A stretch of 64,000 bases of DNA from Ricinus communis (Eukaryota; Streptophyta; Magnoliopsida; Malpighiales; Euphorbiaceae): contig NC_063258.1 in NCBI RefSeq assembly GCF_019578655.1, positions 31,066,802 to 31,130,801 of the forward strand. The letters are read 5' to 3'. The notes below the pieces were generated by a model, which searched no databases, was not told where the DNA came from, and saw only the letters and a program-made list of their open reading frames with translations. The position numbers and the translations under genes were made by a program. Positions within the stretch are counted from its first letter, which is position 1. Each line of letters begins with the position of its first letter. Positions 40,561 to 53,300 of the stretch are shown in pieces.

Positions 40561-43500
40561 ATATATATTCCTTTTGTTCATTGAAGAATTTATATCAAGG
40601 GTAAAGTGTTATAAACTAGAAGTGGGGTCATATTATAGTTATTTATATAATACATATGTACATAATTAATGTAATAAATAAATTAAAATAGAGTTATTAA
40701 TTTTGTATAAAAAATTCTAAACATCTCATCTATTGTTATTCTAACTCTTATTTATTTAATGTGATATATATTATTTTTATTAAATTCTCTCAATATTTTA
40801 AAATTAAAAGATAATTTTATAAATATATTATAAACTACATGTAGGTAAGAGTTAAAATAAAAATAAATAAATTGTATATTATATGATTCATTATAGTCTT
40901 GAAAATTAGTCTATAGGTTTTATTTGAAGCCTAAATATAGAACGTTGCTCCATTTGTCACGAGAGACTTAAAGATATGTTTATTGGGTGTGGATTAGTAA
41001 AAGAGAAGATCATCAAGAGGACTTTTAATTGTATGACAAAATCATTTGATAAAATTTCTAATCGTATATATATTAGTGTTTTATATTTTGTTATTAAATG
41101 ATTGATACGTATTTTATTATTTAAAATTAATAAATATATATCAATTATTTATTGGTTTACTAATGATTAATATATACTTTATCATTTAAAATTAATAAAT
41201 ATGTATCAATTATTTATCGGTTTGATTCATAGATAGAGCAGGCAAAAAGTTTTATTCTTAAGCTAATGAGTTAAATCAATCTAGAAGACAGCGCCAAGTA
41301 AGTGTGTTTCTCCTATTGAATATGGCAATGATATTATTTGTATGGTTGGCTATGTGTTGGACCGGACCAACTTGGGCCTTTTTTGTATGTGGAGTATGAA
41401 TTGTAACTAAGATGTCTTCCAACACAAAGAAAAGAGGGAGAAAAATAACCATTTATTTATCTATTTTTCAAAAAATTTATTATACGGAACAAAATAGAAA
41501 ATAATCATCATTTTGCATTCACGGTGATATATTAATAAATAGTAAATAAAAATATTTAAATTTATAATCTTCTCTAATTATTACAGGTAAAAATACCTAT
41601 TATGTCATTTTCTAATTGATCAAATATTAAAAGTCAGGATGAAAATTTTAGATTATTTTTTTTTAAAAACTCAATCTATCAAGAACAAGAGATAGAAGGA
41701 ATCTCACAGCAATTAGCACATTTAGATTAATATAAATAAAATTTCTTTTTTTATTTGTGTGTGTGTGTGTGTTAAATGTAGGAAATGTCTTTAATAATTC
41801 TTTCAAAGACAAGTTGGGGTTTGTAATCATGGAAAAGTAAGACAGAGAGAAGATAACAGCTAAAAGTGAAAAGAAAAAATGGAAGTGAAAATGTGAAGGA
41901 TTTTCCATTCATGTGCATTTGATTTGGGCAATAATGATGTGTTCTCAAACAAATTTCAATTGAACGTACTATTAAGGGTCTGAAAATAGATCCAAAAAGT
42001 CAATCATGTTAATTCCAACAAATTAAAACTTTGAGTTGACCTGCAAATGGGAATTTGGGTGCTATAATTATAGAATTTTGATTTGATGGTCAAGGTGGTG
42101 ATAATGAAAATTATTTAATTAATTACAATATTACAATTAGCATGATCATATATGATATGATGTTAATGAGTAGTGTGTCCCTAAATTAAATGCCTTTAAT
42201 CATATCATTAATTCCTCTTTTCCACTATTTTCTTTTCTACTCCTAATTAATGCCCCCATTATGATAATTTTTCATGTTTCTCGTGTAATTTGGAAACAAA
42301 GAAAATCCCAATCCTCATGTTAGTGACCACATGCATGTGCTCTTTAATTTAATGTCAATTTATGTTTTCCTTCTTTGTATTACTCAAAAATAGTCATACT
42401 ATATGGATGAGAGGCATGTTATTACTCCTTCTTAAAATTAATAAAATTTATATAGTAATGATGTGAAATCATTTTAAAAATAAATATTATAATTTATATT
42501 TTAACATATGAAAAATAAAATAAAATCCCCTTCTCATTACCAAGATTACAAGATAATAAGCTCAAAATAATTTGACTCGTTTTCTTTTCTCTAATGTACA
42601 ATAAGTTGTATTTAATCAATTCTTTTCCAATTAGACTATGTTTAGCCAACTTTATTATTCTCTTCATCTAATTTAATTAGAAATTTTTTAATTATTACTC
42701 GGATTACAAAATCGAATTTTCTTTGATTGATACCATTAAATTTGTCATTTTTTCTTTTAAATACTTATGTTACACTTTTGATAAAAGTTGGAATTTTAAA
42801 ATCATTAGTGAAAGATATTAATTATTAAACTAATAATTAAAAATGGAAGTAAAATGTATTTTAAGACAAAGAAAAAAAAGAACTTAGTCTTAATTGATAT
42901 ATTTACTTTTGAAAAGAGTTTTAAAGTTCAACTAATAATTAATTTATAGAGTCATAAATTATATTTTATAGTTATTAAAAAATCTAATCACGAATAATAA
43001 AATAAAAATAAATAGCAAAATTTATATTCTTAATTAATTAATTTTATTTATTTATTAGAATTGGTCGTAGTTACATAACTGAAAGTAGTTATTTCTTTAT
43101 ATTCATTATAAACACGATAAACACATAATAATACTGATCGAATTCTAAACTTTCCAATTTTCACAAATGAAGATATTAAGTTGATCACTCTCTTGCTAAG
43201 TTGCTTTGACTAAGTATTGCTAAATATAGGATCAATATTAGTTGATTTTTGTACCAATTTCTATGTATAGCATTTGAATTTCTAGAATGCCTTTTGAGAC
43301 CATTAAAAGTAGTGAGGGAGGGAAAGGATGTGCAAAGGCACTGGAAAATAGAGATATGTGCATTGATAATAGAGTGGTTGGAGCTGGTGGCCATGGAGGC
43401 GGCCAAACCGGCAATTGCAAGAGCCATTAAATAGTCATTAGTCAATGGCTTTCTGAATCTTGATTTTGTGTTTAAAGCAACAAGCCAAGCTGACTGACAA

Positions 43501-43622
43501 CAATGTTATTTTTAATTTTTTATGTGATCTATTTTACAACTTTTTCTCAATTTGCCCCGTTCACTTCCACCGTAAATTTTACTATTTAATACTAATAAAT
43601 GACACGTAATTCATATTTTATA

Positions 43623-44012
43623 TTTCTTTCGTCTAATTTTGATAGATTATTTTTTAATTTACAAATCATTCAGTTTTTTCAATTAATATAACTGTTTTCT
43701 TATTAAAATACCCTTACTAAACATTTTAATAGAATGCATGAAAATCTAAACATTGATGCAATTAACAATATATTAAAAGAAAATTTAAGATTTAAATAAA
43801 GAAATTTGTGTTAAAACTAAAAAAATTATTTAATAATTTATAATTTTAAAGTAAAATAAATAAAAATTAATTATAAAAATTGATATTTATGTTAGCTAAT
43901 AAAGAATATTTTAGATATTTAATCTTAAACTAATAACTAAAAAGAAAAATGATTTATATTTTTGAACGGATTAAAAGAAAAAAGATAACATATCAAAGTT
44001 ATACGGAAGGAA
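43623..44012. mobile_element. Stowaway-type MITE with TA target duplication
   Basis: The left end, TTTCTTTCGTCTAATTTTGA, and the reverse complement of the right end, TTCCTTCCGTATAACTTTGA, match at 16 of 20 positions. Both read like a worn form of the CTCCCTCCGT start of plant Stowaway elements. TA lies immediately outside each end (43621-43622 and 44013-44014), as expected for Tc1/mariner-class insertion. The interior of about 350 bases is AT-rich and noncoding. Confidence 0.7.
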
Positions 44013-45044
44013 TATAAATCTATTGATAATACATATAATTTCAATTAATTAAAAAATAATTAAGGACATGATTATAATCATAAAACTATTATCACAAATT
44101 AAATAGCAACAAAAGTCATATGTCTTACTGTATAAGTATGGATTACCACACTATTATTTTAAAAGAAATAACAAAATAATATCAATTTTTCTTGTATAGA
44201 TGAGGTAAAAAGCACCTCTTTTATATTTTTATTTCTTATTTGATTATATTGCATATCAAATTTTTTAATCTGACATTCTCATTAAAATAAAAATATAATC
44301 TACAATAAATTAATTAATATTTCTTATTATTGAATTATTATAATATAATATTTTAATACTAAATGACTAATTTCTAATTAGACAACTATTCCTCATATAA
44401 AAAAATATATACTATTAATTCATTATAGATTTACCTTTAGATAGTATATGATTTATTTCCTAACTAAAAAATAATATTTTATTTTATAAAATAGTATATT
44501 CTTTTCTTCATGAGAATAAAAGATTACATTAATTATTAAAATAATCTCATCTTTTAAGATTATATGGTAATAATTTAATGTTGGCTTTTTAGTAAATTTG
44601 CTTACTATATGTTCTCTTTTTGTATTTTTATATATTATAAATATAGAAAACTGAATTTCCTAAAGTTTGATTTGATATTTTATAATTTTAGACATGATTC
44701 CAAGAACAGTACGTATAAACTTATTGACAACTAGATTGTCTATAAAATGCTGGGTCTGTTAGATTTTTTTAAAATCTAAAAGTTTAGGTTAAAAATTTAT
44801 ATCGGATTATATGTATATATAAATTTTCAATTAGATTGTGACTTATGTATATAAATTTAAAAAATATATATCGAACTTAAGTTCACTTTAAGCTAAAATC
44901 TTTTATTTTTGTTTAGTAGCTTCATAACCCCATATAGATTAAACATTTTTTATGAGTTTGATAAATTTACATCAATACGATATTACGTTATATTATATTT
45001 TCAAAAACAAGTTAAATAAAACTAAAATATAAATTTAAGAGCGC

Positions 45045-45205
45045 ATAAATAAGATGGTAATGATATTTTCTAGTTTAACTAAAATTTCGAATTTGAATAT
45101 TGGATATGCAATTGTAATTAAAACTCTTGAAGAAGTATTTTGCCATTCGTAAGGGTACTATCCGACACGCTCTAGATTAATTCTAGATGTATATGTAAAA
45201 AAAAA
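45045..45205 (+). mobile_element. Possible degenerate SINE
   Basis: The stretch starts with a weak A-box-like GGTAATGATATTT, has TTTCGAATTTGAATA (B-box-like) about 40 bases later, and ends in an A-rich tail after CTATCCGACACGCTCTAGAT. The last part recurs at 34595-34630, and the TTCGAA...ATAT motif recurs near 45825-45860 and 28110-28130. This fits a tRNA-derived retroposon family, but all copies are worn. Confidence 0.3.
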
Positions 45206-47578
45206 TTAAAATGTAAAAGGTTTTATTGCCAAGGACTAGGTATGAAATCTACCCTCATAACATAGGAATGCATAATAAATAAAAACAAATAAATAAAAGC
45301 GATTCATCTCTCAGTATTGATTGATTGGAAATTATATGAGGATGAAAAAAAAAAACATGATTTAGAGAATGTAAAATTCTAGGCAGTTGTTTAATCCGAA
45401 TTAAAATCAGATGTCTTTAATGAGAAGTATAAATATATAATATAGAATGATGTTTTATGTATGTAGTAATATACATGAAAGAATGTTCCTATTCTGGTCG
45501 CCATGAATGATTCTATTAAATTTAATATGCTTTCTTAATGAAATACTATAATGCTGTATCTTCATAATAAGGTTATTGTGTTTGCAATGAATGACTCCAT
45601 ACACCCTAACTATAATATATATCTATAATGCTAAAAATATAAAGCAGTAGTCGGGCAAAGCATCATGTTCTTATATTCAACAAATTTTAATCCAAAATAA
45701 CATAAGACACTGAGTCATACGGAATGAAATCGAACAATAATTTACCAAACATTTAAATTACGAGTTTTGATTATCCAAATTTTAATTTTTTTTTATAGTA
45801 ATTGGTGAGTATTTAGTATTAGTAGTAAAGTTTCGAACTCGGATATTCAATTTTCATGTTGTCCCTTCCAAAATAGACATGATTTTTATCATTAAGTTAA
45901 GAATTTCAACATAGTGATGCAAATGTTTGATCACTAATTTTATCAAAACCATTTAGAGAGCAAGTCTTTGAGTAAAAGAGTATGTAGAAACAAGACTGAC
46001 ATTACCCTTTAATCTTTCCTTTTCATTGGCGTGAAGCAGGTTTTTGAGGTCATGAACAAGAGTACACAGAAATAGATCTAAAGAAAGTCACTGAATTAGA
46101 AAAATGAGACACTATCGTATAACTTTGTATTCACTAAGTTCACGAGCTAAAAATAAAGTAATTTTTTATCTTAAATTATATATGAATCGTGCGAATTGCA
46201 ATTCAATTGGAAGAGTGAGATAGCTTTTATATGCTCCTTTATTTTCCTGACTAACTAGTTTATGCTTAAAAGCAAGGCATTTGACCTAATTATTGCGTTC
46301 AAAGTAATTGGGCAGTAAAAAAATATAGTTTGTTGATTAGACTATCCTCAGGCTTTTGTTTAGCTTTATACTTTGTGGTTGTTCTTTAAACGTCGGCGGA
46401 TTCTACTCACAAACTTTCACATATACTATTCTTAATCTAATCATTGCTTTTAAAAATCATTGTAATCCATGTTAAGTTATGGTTAATATATTAGTTTGCC
46501 TTTTGCCCAATGGAAGAGTCAGTTCTCCATTGGCCAAATATCGGTTCTTTCTTTCTACCCCCAATTATTACTTAAATTTGTATGTCTTCCTTTTATTTGT
46601 AGTGAAATTAAAATAATTCCATTTTCACATAAATACATTTGCTAGACGGTCGAATATTTATTTTACAACATTCAAAAAATTGTCTACTCCATTAACCATC
46701 TTACTGCTTTCTTTCTTTCTTTCCCTTTTATTTTCTTTTTATTTTCCTTTCCTTGAATAATTAGCTAAATATTTATGTATCATGGTAAATGCTAGAGTCT
46801 AGTAAACGGCGGATACATATAATACAAGAGAGTCTAGCTATTCAATCTTTAAATAAGTACTTTTATCATCTTAACCGATCTTCAAAAGTAATACAAATTA
46901 ATAATTCAAAAGACTATAATTAACTCCTTTAGATAATTAAATGGGTTGATGATTCATATATAATTATATAATTTAGAGATATGATGGAAGAGAGAGAATT
47001 TGTGCACGAGAATTTAGAATATTTTAGATCATACATTATGAGAATATTGGTAGATTTTTAGTTCGCAAACTTTATTTTTCTATAGTGGTGGAGTATAAAA
47101 GCATAGTGATTTTGAAGGGTGGCTTTTTTTTTTTTTAAAGAAAAAGAATTTAATTTTCTTGTGGCATTTTAAGGTTCATGCAAAGAAGTCTGACTTATAA
47201 TTGTTGACACCAACCCATTTTGTTGTGGCAGACAAATAATCCTCAGGTTCTGAGTTATGGTTAGTTGGCGTGAAGAATCCTTGGAGAAAACTACATTTTT
47301 TTCAATATTCTCATTCATAATTTCCATTACTACTCTGATTCTCTGGTTGAATGCCACTTTCCCTCTACCACAAAAAGAACATCCCTACCTCCATAATATA
47401 TACACCCACTTTACTTACTAGAGTTCCACACACTCTTATAATCTTTTCAAATTTTTATTATTGGAGGCTCTTCTTAGAGATTCGGGTATCAATGATTTTG
47501 CCTTTGTTTCTTACTCAACTTTATTTATTTTTGTACTACCGGAAATGCCTATACACATTGGCAGAGCCAAAATTTCAA

Positions 47579-47584
<6 letters not shown>

Positions 47585-47639
<55 letters not shown>

Positions 47640-47658
47640 TGTGTGTGTGTGTGTGTGT
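47585..47658. repeat. Compound (AT)n(GT)n microsatellite
   Basis: About 26 AT units run into about 10 GT units. Compound tracts like this are highly variable. Confidence 0.95.
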
Positions 47659-48998
47659 TAGATCTTTTTGGAGCCTTTCTTTCTTTTTTTCTGGATATCC
47701 CAGAAAAATAATTTGCTTTAATAGCTAAAGAAAAAAAGAAAATTAGACTCCCTTAAGACCCCTTTCTTTCTTTTTTTGTTCCAAATGTTTATTTTTTCTC
47801 TTCAATGGTTTAAAAAATAAATAAATATTTAAGCGTTCTCTTTTTAATAAATTTTTCAGCTTATAGAAACTCAAATTATCGTAAAAAGATGTGAAAAATA
47901 AGCGTTTTAAAATTTGAATCTACCACCGGATATAATTTTTTTAGATATATTTGTCATCTCGTAAAGAATAAATTTGATAAAAAGTAAGAAAATTGAAATT
48001 TATATACGAAATACTAACATTATGGCGTTTTATAATAAATTTATTATATTATATGATATTCACATTTTTTAAGAGTAAATATTAACCGGAATAACACAAG
48101 ATATATTTTTAATGATAGATTAAAATGAAAGTAAAATATTTTGTTATACATAATAATAATTTAGAAAAAAAAAAAAAAAAAAAGGAAATTTTTTGAAAGC
48201 GAGGCAATGATTATGCAGTGGGGAGTTGTGAATGAAAGAGTGAAGTGAGAGAGAAGGTGGTGGTGGTGTGGAGCACCAATGAAATAAGCCCCAAGGTGTT
48301 GGTTCCATGATCTTTGGTAACCGCACCGGGGAAAGAGATTTCCCCTCTGGAGGGAACATTCATCGGTTGGCCAACTAATATTAAGGATCGCACTTTCTTC
48401 AGTACTAACGTTTTCTTGCTTCAACTTGTAGTACGGTGCACAGCAGCTGCTCCTCCTCCTCATTTTTGTCTTTGGCCACATTTTGATGGGGACGTTTCTC
48501 TCTACTATTTGCATTACATTTTCACCATTGCTTGTCTCCCACGCCCAACTTCCCAATACCTTAATACTTCTTTGCTATGATTTTCCCCTCTTACCTTTTC
48601 TGATATATTTTTGCAGTTTAATTAATGTACCAAACTCTTGTAGACTATAGAGATTTACTCTAAGCTACTAATGTTAGGTTTATCAAAATTACACACTGTG
48701 TTAAAGAACTCATTTCATTTGAGAAAGAAGACATGAGATATAAAGTAAAATAAAAAATAATAAACATAAAAAAGATATTTCGGCATTATGAGATCTAATA
48801 TAGAATTCATTTGAAAATTCTACATATTTTATTAGAATTTAGTTTAACTGTAACTAATTTCACAAATTGAAATATGGAGAATTTCATATTAATTTTGATT
48901 TCAATCAGAACACATAAACTTTAAATCTGTATATAATAAATTTTATAGATTTTAATCAAACACAATATAATTTTTAAATATATTTTGATTGAGGAAAA

Positions 48999-49042
<44 letters not shown>

Positions 49043-51479
49043 CAAAAAGCTAGTTCCAACTTTAATGACAAGTAGATGCATGTGTGCATTTTATATATAA
49101 TCTAATGTTGATACCTTTCTCTCAAAGAACAGTTTTATAGGTATATAATCATTAGAAAATTATTTGTGAGATTCAAAAATTAAACTTTCTGAATGTTGGT
49201 ACTTATCAAGTCATTTTCAGTCAAGGAGAGATGCATCAGAAGTTGGCAAAAAAGTGTGACAATTTCTTTTTGACTGAAGCTAGTGCACATGGAAGAAGAA
49301 AGCAAAACTAACAATTCTTTTTTACCTAAACAGATTGAATCAAAGGAAAGATTGGTAGATAACCAGTCGAAATCACAAACAAACAATTTATCCTATTGCT
49401 ACTGTTTTATGCTTGATACGAGTTAGACATTGACCATCATTTATGGTGAGCTGATCTAAACAATTATTTATTTTTTCATCTGTTTTTTCTTTTCTTGAAT
49501 ATTTCCTCATTGGGTTTTCAGTATTTTTTTATGGGATTTATGATATTATCTTATATGAGACTTAAAATATTTTTAGTAGAGATATTTGTTGAAATTTTGT
49601 AGATCTAAAACATTAATCATGAGAAATTATTTTATTTATGTTCTAGCAGCGCGCCCATTTGAAGACTAAGTTAATGTAAGTCGAGCACTAATTATCGAGT
49701 TGTAAATTAGAAGAGTTAGGTTCATCTGGTTGGCCAAGGCAAATATATATTTTCATTATTCAAGTGATATTTTCTCTTATACATTTTGATTGTATTTATT
49801 TTTATTTTACTAATTAATCAAAATATATTCTTAATTCTAATAAATAAAATATTGTCTTTTTTTCTTAAAAAATTAAATTTAAGAAATTAATTACAATCTA
49901 CAGTTCCATTTATTCTTTATTCACTCAGAGTGCATGCTATCTTAACGTTCCACTCTAAACTAACACAAATAAACATATTACCAATACAAGTCGCTTCTCA
50001 ATACAATTAATAGAAAAAGGAAGAGAGAAGCTGACCAATGACAGCAACTTTCGCTAAGTGTGACTATACAAACTGTCATCCGCCGTACAATGCTCATACA
50101 AATATAGCTAACTTGAGAAGAGACCTAAGTCCGCGGCTGAATAACTAATCTGAAGACCAAGCAGAGGAGAGAGATGTTTACCTGTTGTAAAATCTTGCAG
50201 CTAGGGTTAGAATAGTGTTGCGGACGAATCCATGTGACATGTGTAGGAGGGTGTGGGTAGATAGTTAAGAATTAGGCCATAGTTATGAGGATTGATTGGA
50301 CCTTCTTCCAATATAAATGTAACCAAGTCTTAATCACTGAAAGATGCTTGTGAAATTGCCTAAGCCACTTACCCTCTCTAATGGTACATCAAATATGTGG
50401 AGTCCTGCCACTTCGATATGGTTTCAATTCAAATTTATATCTTATAACTAAGACTGCTTTATGATGATTTGTTCAGCAATAAGCAGCCATACGTTCCTTT
50501 GAGGCTTTCAAGATTTGTGGGTTTTCTTTTTCTTTCTTTTCCATTCATCTCTTTATTTTTAATTCAATTTCGCCTCCTGCATCATTAATATCCTCCCATC
50601 TATTCTCCCTTCAATTCAAAGTTGGTGAGATCAAAATTAATTCTCCCTAGTGGACCTTTAATTGAGAACTATATTCCTTTTTTCCTATATATATATATAT
50701 TGGCAGATGATAAAAATAGTTTGCTAACATATATAAATTAAAAATAAAATATAATGATTAATTCTATGAACGAATAATAACAATAAAAATAAGTTATATG
50801 ATAAAATATTGAGATAATAGAAACCATGAATGCTAACTATATTTTTATTATTATTATTTTTTGAAAAGTTGCATCTTTTATTTGTTAATGTTAATAAAAA
50901 TTAAAAGGAAAAGAACTCAAAATTAATGTTAGATTTGAAGGTGGAGAACAATAATAGGGTTGTTCTCTCCAATTTAGAAGGAAGGGAGGCTTTATTAGGC
51001 GCTAGTTTATTTTGAGCATAAAATTAAAGGAAAAAAAAAAAGAAAAAGTTGTAAAAAAGAAATATAATAAAAATAAAAGTCCCTTCTTAATCGGTATGTA
51101 AAGGAAAGTGAAAATCAAAAAGGTGATACCATATTTGGTAATATTCTTTAGTCCCCTTCAAATGGGAACTAAAATGGAATGTTAATTAGGCTACTAACCC
51201 ACTCTTACCTAAGTTGTTTTCCTTTTTCTTTTTATGATATAGAGAGGGGACCATAACCATTTATATATAATATTTTATTATATAATCAATGTGATGGGCT
51301 ATTAAAGGGGGGGGCCCAAGGAAAGCCCAAACTAACCAATCACTCGGGCTTCCGTAACTCGAGAGTCTATTCTGTTAAAAAAAAATTAAAAAAAAAAGTT
51401 GTGAGTCTATTTTATACAAAGATCTATTTATGTGGGCCTCCTTTATATTCTTTTGGAAAAAATAATAAAAATATTCATA
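47659..51479. other. Gene-poor interval with a GC-richer block
   Basis: No supported gene. The block 48200-48580 is clearly less AT-rich and has an open frame of 131 codons on the minus strand, but the protein is compositionally odd (His and Phe runs) and matches nothing I know. A (TA)n tract lies at 49001-49039. A second unidentified less AT-rich block is at 49920-50420. A short hairpin (TTCAGTCAAGGAGA with TCTTTTTGACTGAA) lies at about 49218-49284. Confidence 0.45.
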
Positions 51480-51760
51480 TTTTTTTTTTAAATCAAATTT
51501 ACAGTATTGATTTTTTTTTTCTATTTTTATTATGTCAAAATATAAAAATATGGTTTTTTAACTTTTTAAGATTACAGTTTTGTGTTTCTTTTTTAATTTT
51601 TATTTAGTTATTTTTTAGTAAAATATAAAAAAAAAAACTAAAGAACAATCACATTGTATTTTTTTGAAAAAAAGAAGTTTGGAAAATAATATTTCTGAAA
51701 AAGATTTACATAGTAAAAATGATATAATATGTTTATGAAAAGTTTTCTATTATTTTTATA
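51480..51760 (+). repeat. Dispersed AT-rich repeat, copy B
   Basis: It is the best-matched partner of the inverted copy at 25440-25690 and also resembles 29215-29440. Common points are TTTACAGTATTGATT, CTATTTTTATTATGTC, ATTACAGTTTTGTG and TATTTCTGAAAAAG. Its right edge is about 130 bases from a separate foldback element. Confidence 0.45.
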
Positions 51761-51890
51761 TTTATTTTTTTCTTAATAGGTTGTTCTTTTTTATATTTAT
51801 TGGTGATTAAACTTATATATATATATTTATCAATTAAATAAAATTTTTACTTTAAAATAGAGGTATAAATAATAAAGAATTTTTTTTTAT

Positions 51891-52192
51891 TAAACTACCT
51901 TATGGTTTAACATATTTTCATTTTAGGATTTTTGGTTTACTTTTCTTCACTTTAGTACCCTGTGAATATAACCGTTAGCAAATAACAACTAAACTGTATA
52001 ATATCATTAAAAGATTCTGATGTGGCACGCAATAACTATTGTTCTTTCAACTACCAAGTCAGCACTTGATAACGATGTTATGCAATTTGACTGTTATTTA
52101 ACGTTTATATTCACAAAGTATCAAAGTAAAAAAAAAAAAAAGTAAATCATAGATCCTAAAATGAAAATACGTTAAATCACAAGATAGGTTAT
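51891..52192. mobile_element. Foldback MITE of about 300 bases
   Basis: The arms at about 51891-52004 and 52081-52192 are imperfect inverted repeats of roughly 110 bases. They share TATTTTCATTTTAGGAT (51913-51929 against 52153-52169), the GTTTACTTTT / GATTTACTTTT block, TTTGTGAATATAA-like sequence and the inner GTTA...AATAACA block. A spacer of about 75 bases joins them, so the whole element could form one long hairpin. No coding sequence is present. Confidence 0.75.
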
Positions 52193-53211
52193 TGAAATTT
52201 TTCTAATAATAAATATCAATGAATTACAAACCTTAACCATTATAGGTGCTTAGAGTTTGTTATGCGATTTAGAATATGTGAGGTGAGGGTTAGTATTTAG
52301 TTTTTACCTTCTGTGGTTTCATTACATGAGTATGAGATAGAGAAAGATCAAAATGTGTAAAGAGAGAATAGCATTGTATAAAATTTATTGCACGTGTAGT
52401 GATAGTCTTCAAAGAGATTACCTAAGTGACAAGCGAGCAACTAATGTAGATAGAAAGGTGCGATCGACTTTAAAAAAGATAGTTGAAAAGCTCTAAGATG
52501 CACTTTTTATATATGTCAAACTCTTTATTTTAAAGAGCTATAGTATAAAATGACATTCCAATACACTTTTTATTTTTAAAATATAAAGTAAAGAGTCAAT
52601 TTGGCTTTCTACATATAGGGAGTCAAACTTCATTCTCCATTATACATTTAATAAATGTACTACAAGTTTTTAAGAAGGACAAAAACCAAATATAATCACA
52701 ATAAAAATATTAAAAACACATGTAACAATTATAGAAAAAATAGGCAGAAAATGGAGGGTGAAATTAGAGCAGAGTGAAAAGTGTTGTGTACACTAGGGTA
52801 GGGAATAATAAGGGTGGGCGGCAGTAAGCGGGAAGATAGAAAATAGTGCTGCTAGCATCAAAGTATCGCCAACTCTACTACTTATGCCAATATTGCCTAC
52901 CACAATCACTCCAATAATCATAACAAAATAACCCAAAAGGAAAAGAAAAAAAAAAGAAACCTTCAATCAAGAAAAAGAGTAGCTAACAAACTGATATAGG
53001 AGATAGGGAGAGAGGGAAAAGCAACCCTCAATAATACAAATATGTAGTCTATTAATAATACTACTTATTCTTTTATCAATCTTATGAAGTTGTTATTTAT
53101 CACATTTTTTTAGTATATCTTAAAAGTCATTTTCTATATATATAAATGCGATATGTAACACGTATGAATTAATTGAGGAAATATAATTATATTTTAATAG
53201 GAAAGATATTC

Positions 53212-53216
<5 letters not shown>

Positions 53217-53296
<80 letters not shown>
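53217..53296. repeat. (TA)n microsatellite, about 40 units
   Basis: An uninterrupted TA tract of about 80 bases, the longest in the window. It is likely hypervariable and a possible site of assembly length error. Confidence 0.95.

Positions 53297-53300
<4 letters not shown>

Larger units (their letters stand above)
40561..47583. other. Gene-poor AT-rich interval downstream of the YUCCA promoter region
   Basis: No supported gene. It contains a short (GT)n at about 41756-41772, a Stowaway-type element at 43623-44012 and SINE-like scraps near 45045-45205. A less AT-rich patch at 43250-43445 encodes, on the minus strand, a short unsupported frame starting MALAIAGLAASMATSS. Patches near 46020-46060 and 46370-46430 have transcript-like composition but nothing recognisable. 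Confidence 0.5.

Noticed and set aside
47351..47728. Frame with IYIYIY and CVCVCV runs
   Set aside because: It is a translation of the (AT)n(GT)n microsatellite.
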